Below, piece by piece: positions 23,073 through 28,324 of a stretch of 28,324 nt of DNA. The position numbers and the translations under genes are program-made. Source of the stretch: Trichinella spiralis (Eukaryota > Nematoda > Enoplea > Trichinellida > Trichinellidae); NCBI GenBank assembly GCA_000181795.3, contig CM012953.1:1495363-1523686 (forward strand), written 5' to 3'. A model generated the notes under the pieces. That model was given only the letters and a program-made list of their open reading frames with translations, searched no databases and was not told the origin of the DNA. The first letter of the stretch is position 1, and each line of letters opens with the position of its first letter.

Positions 23073-23339
23073 CTATGCCGCTTTCACGTAATTCTGAGCA
23101 CTTGCGAAGACGTTTTGGATGGAGCTGTTGGAAACAACTTGCAGTAGTATTCTTTCATAGGTATAGGCACTGCTGAGATTCACAGATTCAAAGAAATGTT
23201 CAACCAATCTTGCTATCACTTTTGGGTATTCATATGACACTGTCTTGGGGTGTCTCATGCAGACGTCCTGTAATAATTCCTTTGGTTGACTGCTTGTCAC
23301 GTTTACGCTGAGCAGGAAGCATATTATCTGATCAAACAT
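23073..23339 (-). CDS. Unrecognised 88-codon reading frame, possibly part of a repeat
   Basis: An open frame beginning MFDQIICFLLSVNV and continuing through ELLQDVCMRHPKTVSYEYP and VIARLVEHFFESVNL. The composition is protein-like rather than AT-derived, but I recognise no family and see no clear splice partners. Its first codons lie in the tandem duplication at 23320-23803 (the second copy preserves the same start region with one changed residue), so it may be the edge of an unclassified repeat rather than a gene. It stops 12 bases beyond the end of the LOTUS coding region, on the opposite strand. Confidence 0.3.
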   Translation of the reverse strand: MFDQIICFLLSVNVTSSQPKELLQDVCMRHPKTVSYEYPKVIARLVEHFFESVNLSSAYTYERILLQVVSNSSIQNVFASAQNYVKAA

Positions 23340-23551
23340 GGATCAGCAGCCTCCACTTTAGTTTATCGAACTAATTATCTCATCTTGAAACAGCAACACA
23401 ATAGATAAAAATAAAAATGATAATCACAACGTGCTACCAACAACCATAGCGATTGACGACACCACGAGCGACAAGCAGCTGCACGTCATCATAACCACCC
23501 CACGTCAGAAACCTACCGTAAAATTCCTGAAGCAGTGAATCTTATTAACTG
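23320..23551. repeat. Tandem duplication, copy A
   Basis: Starts CATATTATCTGAT and ends GCAGTGAATCTTATTAACTG. The first half is very similar to copy B; the middle is more diverged. Confidence 0.75.
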
Positions 23552-23555
23552 GAAA

Positions 23556-23803
23556 CATATTATCTGATTGAACATGGATCAGCAGCCTCCACTTCAGTTC
23601 ATCGAACTAATTATCTCATTTTCAAACAACAACATAATAAATAAAAATACTTATTAAAACTTTCTACAATCACCCACAATAATCAGCCACACCACAAGCG
23701 ACACACAAACAATCGTGAACACGACCACCGGAATTGCATTACCTTACGTCCAAACCTACTGTAAGTTTTATGATAATCGGGGAGCAGTGAATCCTATCTA
23801 CTG
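23556..23803. repeat. Tandem duplication, copy B
   Basis: Direct repeat of copy A at a start-to-start spacing of 236 bp. Shared landmarks are CATATTATCTGAT, GGATCAGCAGCCTCCACTT, CGAACTAATTATCTCAT and GCAGTGAATC near the end. Origin unknown. Confidence 0.75.
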
Positions 23804-23855
23804 ATAAGATTATAGATCTTCGTTTTGTAGCAGCATTTTTTCTGCCGTACGCATA

Positions 23856-24235
23856 ATGAGTGGTGTTAAAACTTTCATGCCTCTGGGTAATGAGAACGTG
23901 GGAATTTGTAACAATGGTAATCAGATCTAAATTGATGCGACTTCAATGATATTTTTATTATTGTACTTTTATTGCTTTTCTTGCTTACAATGAAGAAAAC
24001 TAGCAGTATCACTTATTTTAGGATTAAATTAGTAACAGAATCATAGCTCTACATAAAAATTGCAAATATTTTGAAATTAGCACTTTAAAGTCAAGTAAAA
24101 TTTAAACAAGTGTTTTAAAATGCATTAAAGCACCATTTAATCTGAAACACACATGAAAGCATTGTTTAGCGTGAAATCCTTCACTTCTTCTTTAGCCGTT
24201 GTACTAAAAGGTGTGCATACAAGAAACACTTGTAG
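23856..24235 (+). other. Possible upstream coding exons of the vWA gene
   Basis: Two stretches with sound splice sites, 23856-23916 (ATG then SGVKTFMPLGNENVG, donor G/GTAATC) and 24196-24235 (acceptor TTCTTTAG, donor AG/GTAGGA), join in frame with each other and with 24277 onward through a TTTATTTAG acceptor. The result would add 41 residues before the vWA start, with the extra sequence ending FSIRKSK. This could be an alternative transcript or chance. Confidence 0.35.
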
Positions 24236-24298
24236 GTAGGATTTTGAAAATGTGATATTTACATATCTTTATTTAGGTTTAGCATACGAAAATCAAAG

Positions 24299-26024
24299 AT
24301 GATCCAGCACTTGCAGAAAAACTTAAGTATTATTTTTGTAACGTTGATTTTATCCGCTAACTGCATTTTTGATGAGAATGAAAATTATGTTGATGAAGAA
24401 AAAAGAGAAGAAAATTTATTTTCAGCTGATATTGCATTAATTATGGATAGCAGCAAAATCATCTCTGATAGTCTGTTTGAGAAAGAAAAAGAACTGATAA
24501 AACGCCTGGCTGAAGTTGTTTCTGGTAACAACTATAATGTTCACATTGCTGTTATACAGTATTCAATGAAATTTACAAAACAGTACTTGCCAGCTTACAC
24601 TGTTTTCAATCTTGATCGCATAAAAGACACTGGTAAGTAGAATTTTCTACAATATTACTGACTTTTGAAAATTGTTTATTTGTTTCTCCACTTTAAAAGA
24701 TTTCAATTATAAAGAAATGTTCATTTTGATTTAATCTGTAAAGTACTTTATAATTTTATTAAAACGTATTTGTTGTATTTCAGAAAATTTTTCTAACTTG
24801 ATTGATAACATAAAACAATCAAATTGGTTAGTAAACATTAGTGACGCACTGCGATTATGCGAAATGAATGTTTTTAATTCACTTAATCGTGACAGACCGC
24901 ATGTACCAAATTTCATTATCCTTTTTGTATACGGTACCACGTTTGTAGAAGATGATCTACCTCATTATTGGGCATACAGAATTAAAAATGCTGGTCATCA
25001 CATCTTGGTCATATCTACTCGTGCTTACAACCATGAATCATATAATAAATTAATTGAACAGCATCGCTATTTTCAAAAAAGTGTAGCCACTCAACCAATG
25101 TTGTATTTCATGCTGGATCAATTCTCTGACATGAAAAAATTTTCAAAGTTACTGTTGTTGAGAATGTTTTCAATTGTTAATGGAACATTACCTATTTCAC
25201 TGATGACAACAACAAATTCTTTCTCAGTATCTACATTTTCAAATGAAGAACCATCTGCTGAAGGAATTAGTACAGCTATTACAAATCAGCATTTAAATAA
25301 TGAAATAGATTTACATCTGCTTAATGAAACTACATTGAATGCAACCAACTTGACATTGCATATCAATGAAAGTATTTCAAAGGAAAAGCCAACGGTGAAA
25401 TCGCTTGAATCACTTGAATCTAATTTGAACGAAAATTGGAATGGCTTTAAAAATTTTAATTTGAATGAAATCTCATCTGAATATTCTAAATCTATTACAG
25501 TGCCAAATATTGTTTCTTTTGAAAAAAATACAACACAGTTTACTCTAGTTGATGAAGAACTAAAAAATATTTCATTTAAATTTGAAAACAGGACGGAAAA
25601 CAGTTCTGAAGGAGTTTTGCGCAATGTTACAGCAGGTACTCTGGATTACACAGATACTCAAAATGTGTTTAGAAAAAATGTAAGGAAAGCACCGTATTGG
25701 TATTTGCTTTTTATTTTGCCCATTTTTGCTGCTTGCTTGCTCCCCTTTGTGATACATTTAAGAGAAAAGCATTGGAAGCTACGCAAAATAGGGAAAAAAA
25801 AGGAAATTGATAATGATGAAGATGTCGATGGTGATTTTCTGGATGCTATGCACTTTAGCATTGACTATAGAGGTAAATAAATTATAACTTTGAATTACTT
25901 TAAGTAAATTATATCAATTTCAGTACTGTCATTACAAGGCGCAATTAGTGATGTGGAAGAATCGATGCTCGCTTGGAAAGAGTTTGTGGAATGTGAAAGT
26001 TCTAATACGTTTACAGAAAAATAA
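24299..26024 (+). CDS. Single-pass membrane protein with von Willebrand A domain
   Basis: Exons 24299-24632, 24784-25872 and 25924-26024 give 507 residues. Residues 1-23 look like a signal peptide (LSIIFVTLILSANC). A vWA-like domain runs from about residue 40 to 245: ADIALIMDSSKIISDS, then VHIAVIQYSMKFTKQYLP, NISDALRLCEMNVF and NFIILFVYGTTFVEDD, the pattern seen in nematode vWA proteins. The metal site DxSxS reads DSSKI, lacking its final Ser, so metal-dependent ligand binding may be weakened. A Thr/Ser/Asn-rich stalk with many N-glycosylation sites (NGT, NET, NLT, NES, NTT, NRT, NVT) leads to a membrane helix at about 416-437 (YWYLLFILPIFAACLLPFVI) and a charged tail of about 70 residues. 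The ligand is unknown. An AG acceptor lies just before the ATG; in-frame exons upstream are possible. A polyadenylation hexamer follows at 26117. Confidence 0.82.
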
Positions 26025-26116
26025 CCGCTAACAAAAGTTTTAAAATTACATGAAATTTGATTTTTTTAAATTATTGCTATAATGGTTTAAATTAATTTTC
26101 TCAATCTGTTTGTTTA

Positions 26117-26122
26117 AATAAA
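26117..26122 (+). terminator. Polyadenylation signal of the vWA gene
   Basis: AATAAA about 95 bases after the stop codon. Confidence 0.6.
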
Positions 26123-26322
26123 TATCTTAGTAAATTTCATTCTACTCCAACGAACTTATCTTAACCGGTGGTCAGACTCTTGTTCAACCATCTTCGAATC
26201 AATCATCACGATTTGACGTGACTTTGTGAGTTGTTTCTCGCTTCACGGCTGTTCAAGATAAAGTATCCAAAATCCTCGCCACGGGTAGATAAATATTTGT
26301 TATTACAAATAACACACAGCAA

Positions 26323-26782
26323 ATGCAATCCACACTCGTTCGCATTCCTGCAGTTTTTCTCAGCGTTTTTTCCTTATGCACTCTTCTCACCGCTTATCAG
26401 AATGCCATTCCTCAAGATGGAAATAAAATATTAAAAATGTTTTTGTTATTATATTGATATATGTACTTTTACTTCGATTCATAGTGCAGTTTGCCATTTC
26501 AACAGACAAGCACTTCAACAAAGAATAACAGGGTATTGTAATTCATTCCATTCTAATAAGCAGAATACTTAATGCGAAATAATGATTGTTTCTTCTTAGC
26601 CAATTCTGATATTCTCCAAAGGAGAGTGCTTGAAAGGGCACACTGTATGTCGTTTTCTACTTTAAATCTATTTTTTTTCTTTCATTTTTATTTTCAAGAG
26701 AGTTGAAGAACCAAATTCAGAATGGTACGCTGACACAAATGGAAGCAATGAATGGATAGATTTTCCTGCTACGTTTGGGTAA
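26323..26782 (+). CDS. Predicted small secreted protein, 95 residues, four exons
   Basis: Exons 26323-26438, 26490-26532, 26600-26644 and 26699-26782 join in one frame with GT-AG introns of 51-67 bp. Residues 1-24 form a strong signal peptide (VFLSVFSLCTLLTA), followed by a polar region of about 70 residues with one Cys (FSKGECLKGHT) and an acidic, Trp-containing end (SEWYADTNGSNEWIDFPATF) finishing in Gly before the stop. I recognise no family. The final Gly could be an amidation donor, but the same bases (TTTGG/GTAAAA) could be a splice donor, in which case more exons would follow, beyond or inside the adjoining hAT relic. An ACACAG acceptor lies three bases before the ATG. It starts about 300 bp after the vWA stop on the same strand, so the two might be co-transcribed. 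Confidence 0.45.
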
Positions 26783-26819
26783 AAAGCACACACCAATGGC
26801 CAGAATTAAGTGACTGATT

Positions 26820-27689
26820 TCTCTTCCAACATATCACTTGCAATTGAATCATTCTTCAGCTTCAAAAATTTATCTTGATACTCATCCGTAACCTTTCCAG
26901 TTAAAAATCTGAATGGAGTTCACACAAAAGCCACGTCGTTGTCACCAATAGGAAAATGTTGCCTGAATTCATTTTCAAATGCTCTCAAATGCTGCAAAAT
27001 TTCATGTTTTGCAACATTTCGAAGCATTTGGTCTTTACCATCAATAACAAAAACGGACAACAATTTCACAAACATTACAACATTATTGATACTGACATCC
27101 TTTGCTAAATTTCCAGCTTGCATACAAAAGCTTTAAAGGAATAAAAAACCTTTATGATGCTTATATTTTTTCCTTGCAGATGAAGATTCAGTTTATTTAG
27201 ATGCTTGAAATTGTCGACCAAATATGCAAGGCACATGATTTATGCCTCATCATTCACGTAGGCAACAAACTCCACCTTGCCCTGAACTTCAGAAAATAAT
27301 TTGAGCTCATCTTTAATCTAAAACACTCGCTCTGTTACCTTTCTCCTTGAAAGCTATCGAACATTTGTGTGGTAAAGAAGCAAGTGATGGTATGCATCCA
27401 TTTCAAAACATAACTGACTCAAGATTAGTGAGTTGAAGGCTCCTCCTTCGACAAAGTTCACATTTTTAACTAAAACCTTCCCTAATAAAGCTAGAAATAT
27501 TTTTGAAGCTACTGCCTGGTGGTCGATCATGCAATAAATGCCTTTTACTTTCAGAGCCAGCTTTTTTACACAATCCTGAAATTCTGATTTTGCCGCGTAA
27601 TGTGTCATCTGTACAGCACCAGGTTCTGATTCAAAGAAGGTTGGCACTCTTTCCAAAATGGTTTGTTCTTTATCGGTCCCACTGTTCAC
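26820..27689 (-). mobile_element. Second hAT transposase relic (ZBED5/SCAND3-like)
   Basis: The minus strand keeps transposase-like pieces in order: 27354-27689 (GIYCMIDHQAVASKIF, then VKNVNFVEGGAFNS and LLLYHTNVR), 26920-27123 (EILQHLRAFENEFRQHFPI) and a continuation to about 26830 (EYQDKFLKLKNDSIAS). These correspond to the C-terminal half of hAT transposases of the ZBED5/SCAND3 type. The frame is interrupted between the pieces and no terminal inverted repeats or target duplication were found, so boundaries are approximate. It sits immediately after the last supported exon of the secreted-protein gene. Confidence 0.78.
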
Positions 27690-27691
27690 TT

Positions 27692-27857
27692 ATTGGTCGT
27701 TGACCACGCTATTTTATTGGACCGTCAAATCTTTGTCATATTGGTTTTCCTTTTGTTGGGCCGTCAATTCTTTGTCTTATTGGTTTTCCTTGTCTAATTG
27801 CTCATTGATTCAAATCTTTCCCTTGTGATTAGCTGTAATATTTTTTCATTTCATTGG
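27692..27857. promoter_or_regulatory. Cluster of inverted CCAAT boxes
   Basis: Five ATTGG pentamers at 27692, 27716, 27740, 27779 and 27853, most with a T-rich flank, in 166 bp. CCAAT boxes work in either orientation through NF-Y, and such density suggests a promoter for a gene outside the window or one I cannot see. Confidence 0.4.
27717..27794. repeat. Two tandem 39-bp units containing ATTGG boxes
   Basis: Units 27717-27755 and 27756-27794 share TTGG(A/G)CCGTCAA, CTTTGTC and ATTGGTTTTCCTT, with about 34 of 39 bases alike. Confidence 0.8.
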
Positions 27858-27897
27858 TTCAAGTATTCCATTTAGGAATACATCACTTTAATAGTAG

Positions 27898-28083
27898 TGA
27901 CGTAACATAAAAAATTGAAATATTATTCCAAAATTTTATTGTTTGTTAGAAGTTTTGTTATTCATTGAAATTTTATTTATTTAAATATATTTTTTTTGGT
28001 GAAGTTTATACCTTTTCATGATCAGCATTCCCGAAAATAATTTTTATCATTGTTCTCTATTTTATTGTACCAAAGTGACGTTA
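27898..28083. promoter_or_regulatory. Two CRE-like TGACGT sites
   Basis: TGACGTAA at 27898-27905 and TGACGTTA at 28076-28083, both preceded by AG and followed by CA. They resemble binding sites for CREB/ATF proteins and lie beside the ATTGG cluster. The remainder to 28324 is AT-rich with no frame or RNA I can support. Confidence 0.35.
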
Positions 28084-28324
28084 CATCAAATGCGATAGTA
28101 ATAGTTCATAAAAAACAATACACAAAATAACTTAAATAGTGATTTTTATTTTTCACTAGCCAACCGCACTAACAACAACCGTAAAAAACAACATTGAACG
28201 GCATTAACAAAGTCGAAACAACAAAAAAGGAACAAACTAAATAATACAATACCATGAAATAAAAAAACTAATATAAATAAGCGGTGGCCAGGAGCATTCT
28301 TATCTTCTTCCTTGTTTCTTTTTC

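Overview
The window looks like nuclear DNA of an invertebrate, most likely a nematode, and perhaps a clade I worm of the Trichinella/Trichuris type. The sequence is AT-rich, most introns inside coding sequence are 50-110 bp, a major sperm protein (MSP) domain gene is present, several starts sit a few bases after a splice-acceptor AG (as expected with spliced-leader trans-splicing), and ZBED5/SCAND3-like hAT relics occur twice. The species is an inference; no rRNA or tRNA is present to anchor it. All exon models were assembled by eye from reading frames and splice sites and have not been tested against transcripts.

Host genes, left to right. Positions 3-609 (+): 3' part of a polyubiquitin gene whose monomers are each interrupted at the same place. 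Then a compact minus-strand cluster, read right to left: MFSD11 (2750-5060, 11 exons), TOM22 (2006-2530, 3 exons) and LYRM1 (1015-1757, 3 exons), with about 220-250 bp between coding regions. TOM22 is a mitochondrial import receptor and LYRM1 a LYR-motif protein, so the cluster could be a small operon. Positions 5061-8698 show no gene. An MSP-domain gene (8699-9241, -) follows. Beyond it come an unrecognised three-exon gene (13565-14180, -), a small LOTUS-domain gene (20309-23060, +), a single-pass membrane protein with a von Willebrand A domain (24299-26024, +, with a possible in-frame upstream extension from 23856) and a predicted small secreted protein (26323-26782, +).

Mobile elements fill much of the right two thirds: a Tigger/pogo relic (9404-10563), a broken 5' portion of one Ty3/gypsy-like LTR element (11537 to about 13338) that ends in an inverted piece of its own LTR, a second and nearly full-span Ty3/gypsy-like fossil on the minus strand (14335-18946, paired 209-bp LTRs about 10% diverged, 5-bp target duplication), a hAT element with 8-bp target duplication inside the first intron of the LOTUS gene (20545-22136), a diverged tandem duplication (23320-23803), and a second hAT relic (about 26820-27689).

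The right edge (27690-28324) has no gene I can support but carries a promoter-like cluster of ATTGG (inverted CCAAT) boxes, a 39-bp tandem repeat and two TGACGT sites. The candidates for undescribed biology are the 171-residue CxxC gene, the 95-residue secreted protein, the alternative N-terminus of the vWA protein, and the possible MFSD11-TOM22-LYRM1 operon.
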